From CAWAPD01 sp963783865 (GTDB taxonomy: Bacteria > Actinomycetota > Thermoleophilia > UBA2241): a stretch of 64,000 nt of DNA. The DNA lies in the NCBI GenBank assembly GCA_963783865.1, contig CAWAPD010000003.1:434001-498000 (forward strand), written 5' to 3'. Below are positions 1-10,264 of the stretch, in pieces (positions within the stretch are counted from its first letter, which is position 1; every line of letters begins with the position of its first letter). Below the pieces are notes generated by a model. That model made no database searches. It was not told where the DNA came from and saw only the letters and a list, made by a program, of their open reading frames with translations. A program made the position numbers and the translations under genes.

Positions 1-1641
<1,641 letters not shown>

Positions 1642-1901
1642 GCTTCCACCTCCACATGGAGCTTTGCTGTCGTTGTGCCGCGGTACCCGGTCCCGTGCAG
1701 CCTCACGGGACGCCGGGTCTCGTAGCTGGTTCCGGCCGCCAAGCCGGGATGTGTCGATCGCGGGAGGCCGCAGGGGATGTGGCCTCTGGCCAAGATGGCA
1801 CTCTATCGACGCCACCTGGCGGGCGCAACCGTACGGAACGACGAAAGGCACGAAACCGCGGTTCCGCTCGGGCCAGTTGGGACGGCGGCGGAGGAAGGGA
1901 G

Positions 1902-1976
1902 TGGTGGGCAATGTTGGATTTGAACCAACGACCTCCTGCGTGTGAAGCAGGCGCTCTCCCCCTGAGCTAATTGCCC
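1902..1976 (-). tRNA. tRNA-Val(CAC)
   Basis: The minus strand folds into a cloverleaf with acceptor GGGCAAT/ATTGCCC, T-arm GGTTCAAATCC and anticodon loop TTCACAC, so the anticodon is CAC and it reads GTG. The 3' CCA is encoded (bases 1902-1904). Confidence 0.95.
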
Positions 1977-2115
1977 GTGGCGAAAGAGAGTACCACGCCG
2001 ACGACGGCTTGTGCAGCGGACGCCGTCACGCTTCACGCCCGGCATGTCCGCGCGGCGGCGGCCTCCCGGTGCCGTTGCGGGTAGACTCGCCGGGTCGTCG
2101 ACGAGTGAGGTGGAG

Positions 2116-2493
2116 ATGCCCGACAAGACGCCCGCCGAGAAGATGCGCTGCAAGCCGGGTATGGCCGTGCTGGTGCGCCATGCGCCGCCGGGCCTGGAGG
2201 CGCGCCTCGGCCTCCCCGCCGGCACGCACGCCGCCGCCGCGGCCGGCGACGCCGCGTTCCTCGTCGACTTCGCCGCCACCCAGGCGGAGGCCGTGGCGCG
2301 CCTCGCCGACCTGACCCGCGACCTGACGGCGGCCGCCGTCGCCTGGATCGTCTACCCCAAGGGGGCGAAGGCCGCCGGGCTCGACGTCAGCCGCGACACG
2401 ATCTTCGCCGCCGCCCAAGCGGTGGGGCTGACGGTGGTCGCCAACGTCGCCGTCGACGAGACGTACTCCGCCGTGCGGGTGAAGCGGCCGTGA
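2116..2493 (+). CDS. DUF3052-like small protein
   Basis: A 125-residue protein of unknown function. It begins MPDKTPAEKMRCKPGM and contains a PKGAKAAGLD segment after a hydrophobic strand, which resembles the DUF3052 family common in Actinobacteria (KPGM near the start, a conserved PK in the second half). There is no signal peptide or membrane segment. The ATG at 2116 has the ribosome site GAGGTGGAG just upstream. The stop codon overlaps the GTG start of the nitroreductase (GTGA), so the two are translationally coupled. The family assignment is by memory of its motif pattern and is moderate. Confidence 0.6.
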   Translation: MPDKTPAEKMRCKPGMAVLVRHAPPGLEARLGLPAGTHAAAAAGDAAFLVDFAATQAEAVARLADLTRDLTAAAVAWIVYPKGAKAAGLDVSRDTIFAAAQAVGLTVVANVAVDETYSAVRVKRP

Positions 2494-3281
2494 GCCGGGC
2501 CGTGGAGCGGAACGAGACCCTCGAGTTGCTCGAGGCGCGCCGCTCGACGCGCGCCTACGACCCCACGCCGCTCGCCGACGACGAGAAGCGGGCGATCCTG
2601 CACGCCGCGATGCGGGCGCCGACGGCCGGCAACATGATGCTGTACTCGATCGTGGAGGTCGCCGACCAGGCCCTCAAGGAGCGTCTCGCCGTCACCTGCG
2701 ACGACCAGCCGTTCATCGCTCGCGCGCCGTGGGTGCTGGTCTTCGTGGCCGATTTCCAGAAGTGGATCGACTTGTTCCGGGTGGCCGGGGTCGGCGCGCT
2801 GCCGGGCGTCGCGCATCGCGCGACGCCCGGGCTCGCCGACCTCGTGCTCGCCTGCTGCGACGCCCTCATCGCCGCTCAGAACGCCGTGGTCGCCGCCGAG
2901 TCGCTCGGCATCGGCTCGTGCTACATCGGCGACATCCTCGAGCGCGGCGAGGAGCACGCCGAGCTGCTGGGGCTGCCCAACCACACGTTCCCCGTCACGA
3001 TGCTGTGCTTCGGCCGCCCGAAAGGCGGTCGGCGCGGGCCCACGACGCCGCGCTACGAGAAGCACGTCGTCCACACCGACCGCTACGAGCGCCTCGGAGA
3101 CGATGAGCTGCGCGAAGTCTCGGACGAGCTCGACAGCCTGCATGCGCCCGGCGGTCTGCGGCCCGGCGTCGCCAACGTCGCCCAGGACGTCTACGCGCGC
3201 AAGTTCACGGCCGGCTTCAGCGCCGAGGCGAACCGTTCGGTCGCCTGGTGGCTGGAGCGTTGGCAGGCGCCGGAGGCGTGA
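2490..3281 (+). CDS. Nitroreductase family protein (FMN-dependent)
   Basis: A 263-residue flavoprotein of the nitroreductase fold, expected to use FMN and NAD(P)H; the substrate is unknown. The N-terminal ARRSTRAYDP is the conserved phosphate-binding arginine motif of the family, followed by MRAPTAGNMM, and ESLGIGSCYIGD is the usual mid-domain helix. It starts at a GTG overlapping the preceding stop by four bases, so it is co-transcribed with the DUF3052-like gene. The C-terminal extension past the core (residues about 195-263) is longer than in minimal nitroreductases. A strong hairpin follows at 3325-3363. Confidence 0.85.
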   Translation: MSRAVERNETLELLEARRSTRAYDPTPLADDEKRAILHAAMRAPTAGNMMLYSIVEVADQALKERLAVTCDDQPFIARAPWVLVFVADFQKWIDLFRVAGVGALPGVAHRATPGLADLVLACCDALIAAQNAVVAAESLGIGSCYIGDILERGEEHAELLGLPNHTFPVTMLCFGRPKGGRRGPTTPRYEKHVVHTDRYERLGDDELREVSDELDSLHAPGGLRPGVANVAQDVYARKFTAGFSAEANRSVAWWLERWQAPEA

Positions 3282-3324
3282 GAGCCCCGATCGAGGGTGA
3301 GGACGTCGGTGGTGCCGCGCGAAA

Positions 3325-3363
3325 AGGACCGGGCGCGGGCAGACAGTGCCCGCGCCCGGTCCT
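3325..3363. terminator. Perfect 16-bp hairpin between convergent genes
   Basis: Arms 3325-3340 and 3348-3363 pair perfectly around a 7-base loop (AGACAGT). It sits between the convergent ends of the nitroreductase gene and the gene at 3380-3691, so it can serve both. Four A residues precede it, giving a short U tract only for the minus-strand transcript. Confidence 0.8.
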
Positions 3364-3379
3364 CACGGATCAGGCGCCT

Positions 3380-3691
3380 CTAGGCGACCTTCCGGGCCGT
3401 CTCGCCGCGGAACTCCTGCTGCACCACGACCTCGGTGATGCGGGATCCCGCATTCGAGACCACGGAGCTGCCGAGGCCCTTCCACACCTCCTGGAGGCGG
3501 CCGGCGAAGGCCTCGGCCTCACCCAGGCTGTCGAACTCGAGCTCCCCGATCACCTGATGCTCGTCGTCGAGGGGCCGCTCGATCGAGAGTCGGCGTACGC
3601 CGGAGGCCTCGCGTCCGAGGGGGTCGCTGTCGAATACCTTCTTCCACTCCCCGTAGTCCGAGACGTTGTGCCAGTAGTTGAGGACGTACAT
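3380..3691 (-). CDS. Small dimeric alpha-beta barrel-like protein
   Basis: A 103-residue cytoplasmic protein. The pattern of an N-terminal strand (MYVLNYWHNV), a short helix (DYGEWKKVFDSD), paired strands (RRLSIERPL, HQVIGELEF) and an amphipathic helix (EAEAFAGRLQEVWK) resembles the antibiotic-biosynthesis monooxygenase/dimeric alpha-beta barrel superfamily. No catalytic residue is diagnostic and the function is unknown. I chose the ATG at 3691 because AAGGGAAG lies directly upstream; a longer open frame upstream to 3784 has no such support. Confidence 0.65.
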   Translation of the reverse strand: MYVLNYWHNVSDYGEWKKVFDSDPLGREASGVRRLSIERPLDDEHQVIGELEFDSLGEAEAFAGRLQEVWKGLGSSVVSNAGSRITEVVVQQEFRGETARKVA

Positions 3692-3897
3692 GACGCTTCC
3701 CTTCGTCGGTCTTGCAAGCATGGCTCTCTCTACCCGCTGCCGGCTCGGGGAAAAAGCGATGGTCGTTTGCGACACAAGGCGCATCTGATAGGGGCGGGCT
3801 CCGCCTGGCGGTCCGTCGGACCGCCTTGCCGCGCGATGCCGCTCGTCCCTTCCTACGACGAAGGCCCCGAGCGATCGGGGCCTTCAGTTCCTTCTGC

Positions 3898-3994
<97 letters not shown>

Positions 3995-4047
3995 GCGAGG
4001 GACGCGGCGCATAAAGCCGGCGCTGCGTGTGACGGACGGCGGGCAAC

Positions 4048-4141
4048 TGGCGGAGAGGGTGGGATTCGAACCCACGAGACAGGTTACCCCCGCCTACGCG
4101 ATTTCCAGTCGCGCTCCTTGAGCCAGCTCGGACACCTCTCC
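4048..4141 (-). tRNA. tRNA-Ser(GGA)
   Basis: Class II tRNA with the same acceptor sequence as its neighbour (GGAGAGG), anticodon loop CTGGAAA (anticodon GGA) and an encoded CCA at 4048-4050. It reads TCC and TCT. Only 53 bases separate it from tRNA-Ser(CGA), so the pair is probably one transcript. Confidence 0.95.
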
Positions 4142-4205
4142 GTGCCGCCGTCCGCAGCCTCAGGCGGAGGTAGTATACCGCGCCTCGGACGGGGCGCGGA
4201 CGGGG

Positions 4206-4247
4206 GCGCTGAGGGCGGCGGCGCCTCGGCGCCGCCGCCCTCAGCGC
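4206..4247. terminator. Long GC hairpin overlapping the tadA stop codon
   Basis: Arms 4206-4225 and 4228-4247 are perfectly complementary (20 bp on paper, with the two innermost bases as a minimal loop). The tadA stop codon at 4241-4243 lies inside the right arm. It is placed to terminate tadA transcription before the tRNA-Ser pair. Confidence 0.65.
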
Positions 4248-4705
4248 CGCTTCTCGAAGAACGCCTGCAGCAGTGCGACCGACTCGTCGGCGAGCACCCC
4301 GCTGCTCACGTCGACGAAGTGGTTGAGCCGCGGGTCGCGGACCAGGTCGAACAGCGTGCCGGCCGACCCCGCCTTGTCGTCGCGGGCGCCGTAGACCAGG
4401 CGCGGTACCCGCGCCTGGACGATGGCGCCCGCGCACATCGGGCACGGCTCCAGGGTCACGTAGATCACGGTGTCGAGCAGGCGCCAGTGGCCGGTCCTGC
4501 GGGAGGCCTGCTCGAGCGCGAGCACCTCGGCGTGGGCGGTCGGGCTCTGGCGCAGCTCGCGCTCGTTGCCGGCGGCCCCGATCACCTCGCCTTCGAACAC
4601 GACGACGGCGCCTATCGGCACGTCGTCGTGCGCGATCGCGCGCTCGGCCTCGCGGAGGGCGAAGCGCATGTAGTACTCGTCCCTGGGGAAGTGCGGTGCG
4701 GGCAT
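4241..4705 (-). CDS. tadA: tRNA-specific adenosine deaminase TadA
   Basis: Deaminates A34 of tRNA-Arg(ACG) to inosine in the cytoplasm. The protein of 154 residues has the zinc/deaminase motif H58-A59-E60 and P87-C88-P89-M90-C91, the usual TadA spacing, and it starts MPAPHFPRDEYYMRFAL as expected for the family. I chose the ATG at 4705; a longer open frame upstream has no family-like sequence. A tRNA-Arg with an ACG anticodon, the classic TadA substrate, is encoded at 24356-24433 in this window. The two tRNA-Ser genes lie just downstream on the same strand. Confidence 0.95.
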   Translation of the reverse strand: MPAPHFPRDEYYMRFALREAERAIAHDDVPIGAVVVFEGEVIGAAGNERELRQSPTAHAEVLALEQASRRTGHWRLLDTVIYVTLEPCPMCAGAIVQARVPRLVYGARDDKAGSAGTLFDLVRDPRLNHFVDVSSGVLADESVALLQAFFEKRR

Positions 4706-4940
4706 CGCGGCTCGGCGGTCTCGTCCCTGTCGACGGCTGGACAGCCGCACTATACCCGTTCGCCCGCGCGGGATGGCGCGTGACCGTCGGCAGGGAGCGG
4801 CGGCGCGCGGTCGGCGCGGCGCGGCGGGTCGGCGCAAGGGGTCGGCGCAGTGGGCGCGCGGCTCAAGTCGGCGCTCGCGCGCGTCGAAATGGACTAGGCG
4901 AGACACGATGACCCTAGCAGGCGACGGGGAGGAACGAGGC

Positions 4941-5546
4941 GTGGGCCACGGCAGGACCCTTGGACAAATGCTCTCGTGGCGGGAGCGGCTGGCCAAGCCC
5001 GATGCCCGCTTCGGACGCAAGGACTGGATCGGCGACGCGGTGCTCGCGCTGCTCGCCGGCGTCGCCGTCGTCGCCGGCACCTTCCTGCCGTTCGCCAACG
5101 AGAAGACCGGCGACGTGAACTACTCGGCCACTCGCGCATTCGGCGTCAGGAGTGCGTTCGCGGCGGGCTTCGGCTGGCCGATGCTGGTCTTCGGCCTTCT
5201 CGCCGTCGCCCTGGCCGTCGCGATGCTCGTTCTGGGGCCGCGGCGCAACGCACTCTACCTGGGTGTCGGGCTCTCCGTGACCGGGTTGCTCGTGCTCGGC
5301 CAGGCAGCGCACACGGCGGCGTCGATCAGGTTCTGGGGCGGGGAGACCATCGGGCCGGGACTGGGCCTGTTCGTGACCACGCTGGCCGGGATCCTGCTGC
5401 TCCCCATCGGCATCGCCTCGGCGCTGGTCGCCTGGATCCTCACCAGCCGGCGGTTCCTTGACCGGGTCGCGCGGGGGCCGGCGGCGGCCGTCCCGGCCGC
5501 CGCCGAGGAGCGACCCGACCCCGACCCGCCCGACGCGCGGGCCTAG
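4941..5546 (+). CDS. Four-helix membrane protein, function unknown
   Basis: A protein of about 201 residues with four predicted membrane segments (around AVLALLAGVAVVAGTFLPF, GWPMLVFGLLAVALAVAML, ALYLGVGLSVTGLLVLG and LGLFVTTLAGILLLPIGIAS) and a charged Pro/Ala-rich tail. No catalytic motif is visible. I prefer the GTG at 4941, since GGGGAGGA lies 7 bases upstream. An ATG at 4908 is possible but has a poorer ribosome site. It is convergent with the FAD oxidoreductase gene, whose stop is only 16 bases away. Confidence 0.65.
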   Translation: MGHGRTLGQMLSWRERLAKPDARFGRKDWIGDAVLALLAGVAVVAGTFLPFANEKTGDVNYSATRAFGVRSAFAAGFGWPMLVFGLLAVALAVAMLVLGPRRNALYLGVGLSVTGLLVLGQAAHTAASIRFWGGETIGPGLGLFVTTLAGILLLPIGIASALVAWILTSRRFLDRVARGPAAAVPAAAEERPDPDPPDARA

Positions 5547-5562
5547 CCGCCGGGCCGGCGCC

Positions 5563-7228
5563 CTACGCCCGCCCGCCCTTCGCCCGGTCCTTGAGGATCT
5601 GCCCGGCGGCCAGCTTGCCGGGAGCGCCCATCACACAACCTCCCGGATGGGTGCCCGAGCCGCACTGGTAGTAGCCGGCGATCGGGGTGCGGTACTGCGA
5701 CCAGCCCGGCGCGGGGCGGAAGAAGAACATCTGCGGCGCCAGGAACTCGCCGGCGAAGATGTTGCCCTCCGAGAGCCCGACGGTGCGCTCGATGTCGAGC
5801 GGGGTCACGACCTCGCGCTGCAGGACCAGGTCGCCGAACCCCGGGAAGAACGACTCGAGCGTCCGCTGGACGGTGTCGCCCAGGTTGTCCTTCTCGGCGT
5901 CCCAGTCGCTCTCGCGCAGCTTGTAGGGGGTGTACTGGACGAAGCACGACATGACGTGCTTGCCGGGCGGCGCCATGTCCGGGTCGATGGTGCTCTGGAT
6001 CGCGCCGTCGATGTACGGCCGCGAGCTGTACCAGCCGTACTTGCCCTCGTCGAAGGCGCGCTCGAGGTAGTCCATCGACGGTCCGACGTTCAGGAAGCCG
6101 CGGTAGATGTCCTCGCGGCCGGGCAGGCCCGGGTACTCCGGCAGCCCGTCGAGCGCGAAGTTCACCTTGGACGAGACTGCCCTGGAAGCGCAGCCGCCGG
6201 ATGCTCTCGACGAGGTCGTCGGGGAGCTCGCGCGGCTCGACGAGCTCGAGGAACGTGTGGCGCGGATCGAGGGCGCTCACCACGGTGTCTGCGGAGAACT
6301 CGGTGCCGTCGGCCAGGGCGACGCCCGTGGCCCGGCCGTTCTTCGTGATGACCGAATCCACGGGCGACTCGAGGCGGATCTCCGCGCCGAACGCCTGCGC
6401 CGCGCGGGCGAGCACCTGGGTGAACCCGCCGTTGCCGCCCTTGTGGAACGACCAGGCGCCGAACTCGCCGTCGTGCTCGCCCAGCGAGTGAAAGAGCAGC
6501 ACGAGCCCCGAGCCCTGCGAGCGCGGTCCGACCGTGGTGCCGATGGTCCCGGAGCTCGCGAGCTTGCCCTTGAGGATGTCGGACTCGAAGTAGTCGTCCA
6601 GGAAGTCCGCGGCGCTGCCGGTCAGCAGCCGCACGGCGTTGTGGAGCGTGCGCTTGTCCATCCGCCGGAACCGCCGACCCAGCGCCGCGAGCGCCAGGAT
6701 CTCCTCGGGGTCGTCGCTGAAGAGGTCGGGCGGCGCCTGGTCGAAGAGCGGCTTGAGCGCCCGGCAGACCATGTCCAGGTCGTGGCTGTACTGCTCGTAG
6801 GCGTCCGCGTCGCGCTTGCTGTGGCGCGCGATCTCCTTGAGGTTCCGGCCGTGATCCTTGGTCAGCCACAGGTAGTCGCCGTTCTCCATGGGAGCGAACG
6901 ACGACGACATGAGCAGCGGCATGAAGCCGTGCTTGGTGAGCTCCAGGTCCTGGATGATCTGCGGCCGCAAGAGCGAGAGGGCGTACGAGAACGTGGTGAA
7001 CCAGAAGCCGGGACGCAGCTCCTCGGTGATGGCGGCGCCACCGACGAGGTGTCGCCGCTCCAGGATCAGGGTCCGCAGGCCGGCTTTCGCGAGGTAGGCG
7101 CCGTTGACGAGGCCGTTGTGGCCGCCGCCGACGACGATGGCGTCGTAGGTGCGGTCGGCGCGCGACGCCTTCGAGGCCGACGCGGCGGGCTTCTTGCCGG
7201 ACTTGGCGGGCGTCTTCTTCGTCGTCAT
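5563..7228 (-). CDS. Phytoene-desaturase-like FAD oxidoreductase, frameshifted
   Basis: An FAD-dependent amine/carotenoid-type oxidoreductase of about 554 residues, most like the NAD(P)/FAD-dependent family that includes PYROXD2. The N-terminus has a Lys/Ala-rich leader, then the dinucleotide-binding motif VVGGGHNGLVNGAYLAKAG and the family signature LVGGAAIT. The C-terminal half carries the FAD-contacting GSGTHPGGCVMGAPG. An extra C (minus strand) near 6169 shifts the frame between RFQGS and VNFALDGLPEYPG; correcting it joins two perfectly family-like halves, so it is probably a sequencing error or a very recent mutation. It starts 1 base after the GcvT-like gene, so it is co-transcribed with it. 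Demethylation or oxidation of an amine intermediate is inferred from context. Confidence 0.8.
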
Positions 7229-7229
7229 C

Positions 7230-8488
7230 TCAGGCCGTCTTTCGCTCCGGGTTGTAGAGCGGCAACCGGGCTACGTGCGCGGCGACCGGCTCGTAGTGAT
7301 GGTCCACCGTGAGCTCGAGCTTCACCCTCGTGCCGGGCTTCGCGAAGTCGGGGCGGACCCGGGCGAGCGCGATGTGGCGCTGGAGCATCGGCGAGTACAT
7401 GAAGCTCGTCGCATAGCCGACCCGCTCCCGGTGGCCGTGGTCGTAGACCATCCAGTCCTCGACGACCGGCGTGTGGTCCTTGGGCGGGATGAGCCCGGCC
7501 TCGTCGTAGACGCGGTCGTAGTCCCGCCAGTCGACGACGAGGCCGCGCATCGCCCAGCGCGACGTCTTGCCGGCGATCTCACGTTCCAGCGCGCGCCGGC
7601 CGATGAACGCCCGGTCGTCACTCCCGAGGTCGCGGAACATCCAGCTCCAGCCGAGCTCGATCGGCGTCGAGCGGTGCGCGTCGTTCCAGGCGTAGCGGCT
7701 CGAGTCGAAGTCGGCCTCGAGCAGGAGCAAGCCCGCCTCGATGCGGAGCATCTTCAGCGCATCGAGGCCGAACGGCTGGACCCCGTAGCCCTGCACGCTC
7801 TCCCAGAGCGTGTCCCAGACGCGGAGGGCGTCGGGGGCGTCGACCCAGATCTCGTAGCCGAGGTCGCCGCTGTAGCCGGTCCGGCTCACCGTCACCTCCG
7901 CGCCGCCGATCTTGCCGGTGGCCACGCCGAAGTACGGGAGGCGCTCCGTCTGCGGGACGAGCGCCTTGAGCAGGTCCCGCGAGCGAGGGCCCTGGAGGGC
8001 CAGCGTGCCGATCTCGTCACTGACCTCCTCGAGCCGGACGTCCAGGCGCCCGATCCGGTCGGCGAAGTAGGCGAAGTTGGGCTCGGCGCTCGTGAGGAGG
8101 TACTCGTCGCGCCCGGATGGAGGATGACGCCGTCCTCGACGACGAAGCCGCGATCGTCGAGCCAGCAGGTGTACTGGGCATGCCCGGGCGGGCACGCCCG
8201 GATGTCGCGCGCGAGCACGCCGGCGAGGAACCGCTCCGCGTCGCGCCCGGTGATCCGGTACTTGTAGAGCGGGCTCGTGTCGAAGATGCCGGCCGCGGTA
8301 CGGACGGCGAAGTACTCCGCCTTGTCGCTGAGCTGGTAGCGACGGGCCGCGAGGAAGTTGGACCAGTGGCTCCAGAGCTGGGTCTGGTTCAGCGCGCACG
8401 TGCGCTCGTGGAAGGGGGTGGTGCGGATCATGCCGTTCTGGTGTCCCATTCCCTGCCGGGTCTCCACGCGATAGCCGCCGGTGGACAC
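7230..8488 (-). CDS. GcvT-like aminomethyltransferase, frameshifted
   Basis: A member of the glycine-cleavage T-protein/dimethylglycine-type family that passes one-carbon units to tetrahydrofolate. Family features are the N-terminal PFHERTCALNQTQLWSHWSNF, the folate-domain strand VTVSRTGYSGDLGYEIWV, GLDALKMLRIEAGL, and the C-terminal barrel ending RLPLYNPERKTA. One base appears to be missing near 8115 (between GVILH and DEYLL). Starts are uncertain: a GTG at 8488, or the ATG at 8431 (MIRTTPFHER), which matches family N-termini better. It abuts the FAD oxidoreductase gene, forming a likely demethylase pair that would yield methylene-THF. Confidence 0.8.
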
Positions 8489-8591
8489 GTGCGCCCTTGC
8501 GTCGTACCCGGCGGGCGGTGTGGCGAATCTCCCCCGCCTCAGCGGTCGGGAGACGAAGCCGGGCCGAGGCTGACAGGATCTACGGCCGGAA

Positions 8592-10070
8592 CTACTTCAG
8601 CTGGTCTCTCAGGTTGCTGACGATCGCCTGTCGCTTGGGATGGCCGGGGAACTCCCGGACGAAGTTCCACCAGTAACATCCTCCGACGCTGTTCGGGAAT
8701 GCCAGACTGGCCGGATAGAAGTGAGCGGCGACTCTGGGCAAGCCGACGCTGATCGGATGGGCCCGGCTATACGCCCACCAGAAGCGTTGACCCTCGATCC
8801 AGTAGTCCAGCTCTCCGATACCGATCTTCGCCTCGGGGAACTCAGCCGCAAGCGTATCCATCACTTGCTCGAATGCCAGCCCAAGAGGCGCCTGCTCGAC
8901 ATACACAGACATGAAGACGACATCGATGTTCTTCCGGACAGAAGCGGGCAAGTTGGTGTGAACCCAATTGAACATCGAGTACTTGGGCACGTCGGTGTTC
9001 ACTTGCCAGAAGAGCGTCAGCACAGTCTGCTTGCCTCGCGACTTCACGTAGGAAGCCGCAGTGGCCACCTTACGGGCAATGGTAGGACTCAACCAGCTCC
9101 CATTGACCTCATTCCCCAACTCCCACGCATCAACGGTCGGGAGGGTGTTCACATACTGCTTGAACCGCTTCTCGTAGGCAGCCAGGCTGAGGCGCTTGTC
9201 GTAAGAGGAATCAGCGGGCTGCCCCATGACCTTGAGCCCGAGGGAATGGGCATACTTGATCGGGGCGACATACTGTGAGCGTTTGGCGTCCAGATCGAAT
9301 ACAAATCGAACCCAGCCGAATGGACGAGATATCCTCGATGCCAGATCGAGACGTGCTTTGTAGTTGTCGACCGTGTCGAAGGTGAACCCGATCTGAGGCA
9401 TCGTAGTGGCCTTGTTCGCCTTGGCGTACACCGGGCCCCACTCCTCAAGCAGGGTGTCGTAGGCCACTGCGAGTTGATCCAGCGCCAGTTGTCCCTCTTT
9501 GCCCCTGACAGCCTCGTCGGTGCTGGATGTGGCGGTGTCGATGTGTGTCACGACACTGTCGTAGGCAGTCAAGAACTTCGCGGATGGCACGTACGTTGAC
9601 CGTTCGGCGAGAGAGGCATCAAGACGTCGCTTGTAGTCCAAGGCGGCCTGATAGGTGAAGTTGACCGTCCCACCGGTAGTGAAGCCGGCGCCTCCATTGT
9701 CGAGGACGATCATGGAGTAGCCGAGCGGTTTCGTGGGCCAATTGAAGGCGAAAGCGACCGGTCTGGCGGGAAGCTCGAATGCCAACTTGGCGCCGGATTC
9801 GACCAACGGGCCGTTGGTCATCTCGCGCATGTTCTGCGGGTCCACGAGCGCATCGGTGTTGTAGCCCGCTTTGCCGTTGTTGGAGATCGACCTGACCTGC
9901 TTGACCGACAAGGCGGTCCCATGGCGGTCGAAGAACAACAACGTAATCCGTTCACCCGCGGAAGCTCGAGTACTTGCATTGACGATGTTCGTGCCAGGTA
10001 CCACTACTACGATGCTGATACCGAGTACCGTCGCCAGAACGAACCAGAACAGCCTTTGAGTGTGCTTCAT
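8592..10070 (-). CDS. Secreted (beta/alpha)-barrel glycosidase-like protein, atypical composition
   Basis: A 492-residue protein with an N-terminal signal anchor (MKHTQRLFWFVLATVLGISIVVVV) and then a probable TIM-barrel domain. WELGNEVNGSW (Glu321 after Asn) and GIGELDYW (Glu420) look like the acid/base and nucleophile of clan GH-A glycosidases. No specific GH family can be named by eye. Start ATG 10070 follows GAGGGGTT. The base composition is clearly lower in GC than its neighbours: 35 of 60 bases in row 9001 against 45 of 60 in row 7321, which suggests acquisition. It lies between the DadA-like and GcvT-like genes, splitting an otherwise functional demethylation group. Confidence 0.7.
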   Translation of the reverse strand: MKHTQRLFWFVLATVLGISIVVVVPGTNIVNASTRASAGERITLLFFDRHGTALSVKQVRSISNNGKAGYNTDALVDPQNMREMTNGPLVESGAKLAFELPARPVAFAFNWPTKPLGYSMIVLDNGGAGFTTGGTVNFTYQAALDYKRRLDASLAERSTYVPSAKFLTAYDSVVTHIDTATSSTDEAVRGKEGQLALDQLAVAYDTLLEEWGPVYAKANKATTMPQIGFTFDTVDNYKARLDLASRISRPFGWVRFVFDLDAKRSQYVAPIKYAHSLGLKVMGQPADSSYDKRLSLAAYEKRFKQYVNTLPTVDAWELGNEVNGSWLSPTIARKVATAASYVKSRGKQTVLTLFWQVNTDVPKYSMFNWVHTNLPASVRKNIDVVFMSVYVEQAPLGLAFEQVMDTLAAEFPEAKIGIGELDYWIEGQRFWWAYSRAHPISVGLPRVAAHFYPASLAFPNSVGGCYWWNFVREFPGHPKRQAIVSNLRDQLK

Positions 10071-10264
10071 AACCCCTCGACGGTGCGATCGCCGCACCTT
10101 GAGCCTAAGAGCCGACACGGCATGACAACACATTGGTATCATGCCAAACGGTCGTTTTCACGATCACCCGGTTCCACGTCGCCCCCGAACGTTGTGACGG
10201 TGGTGCACTTCAGTGGACAACTCTCGAACCTGCGCTGTGAGCTGCGGCTGCTCTTCGATGCCCT

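Noticed and set aside
4706..4940. SRP (4.5S) RNA gene next to tadA
   Set aside because: This is a common location in related genomes, but the conserved SRP Alu/domain IV sequence is not visible here.
8489..8591. Glycine riboswitch ahead of the GcvT-like gene
   Set aside because: I could not find the conserved paired aptamer sequence in this short gap.
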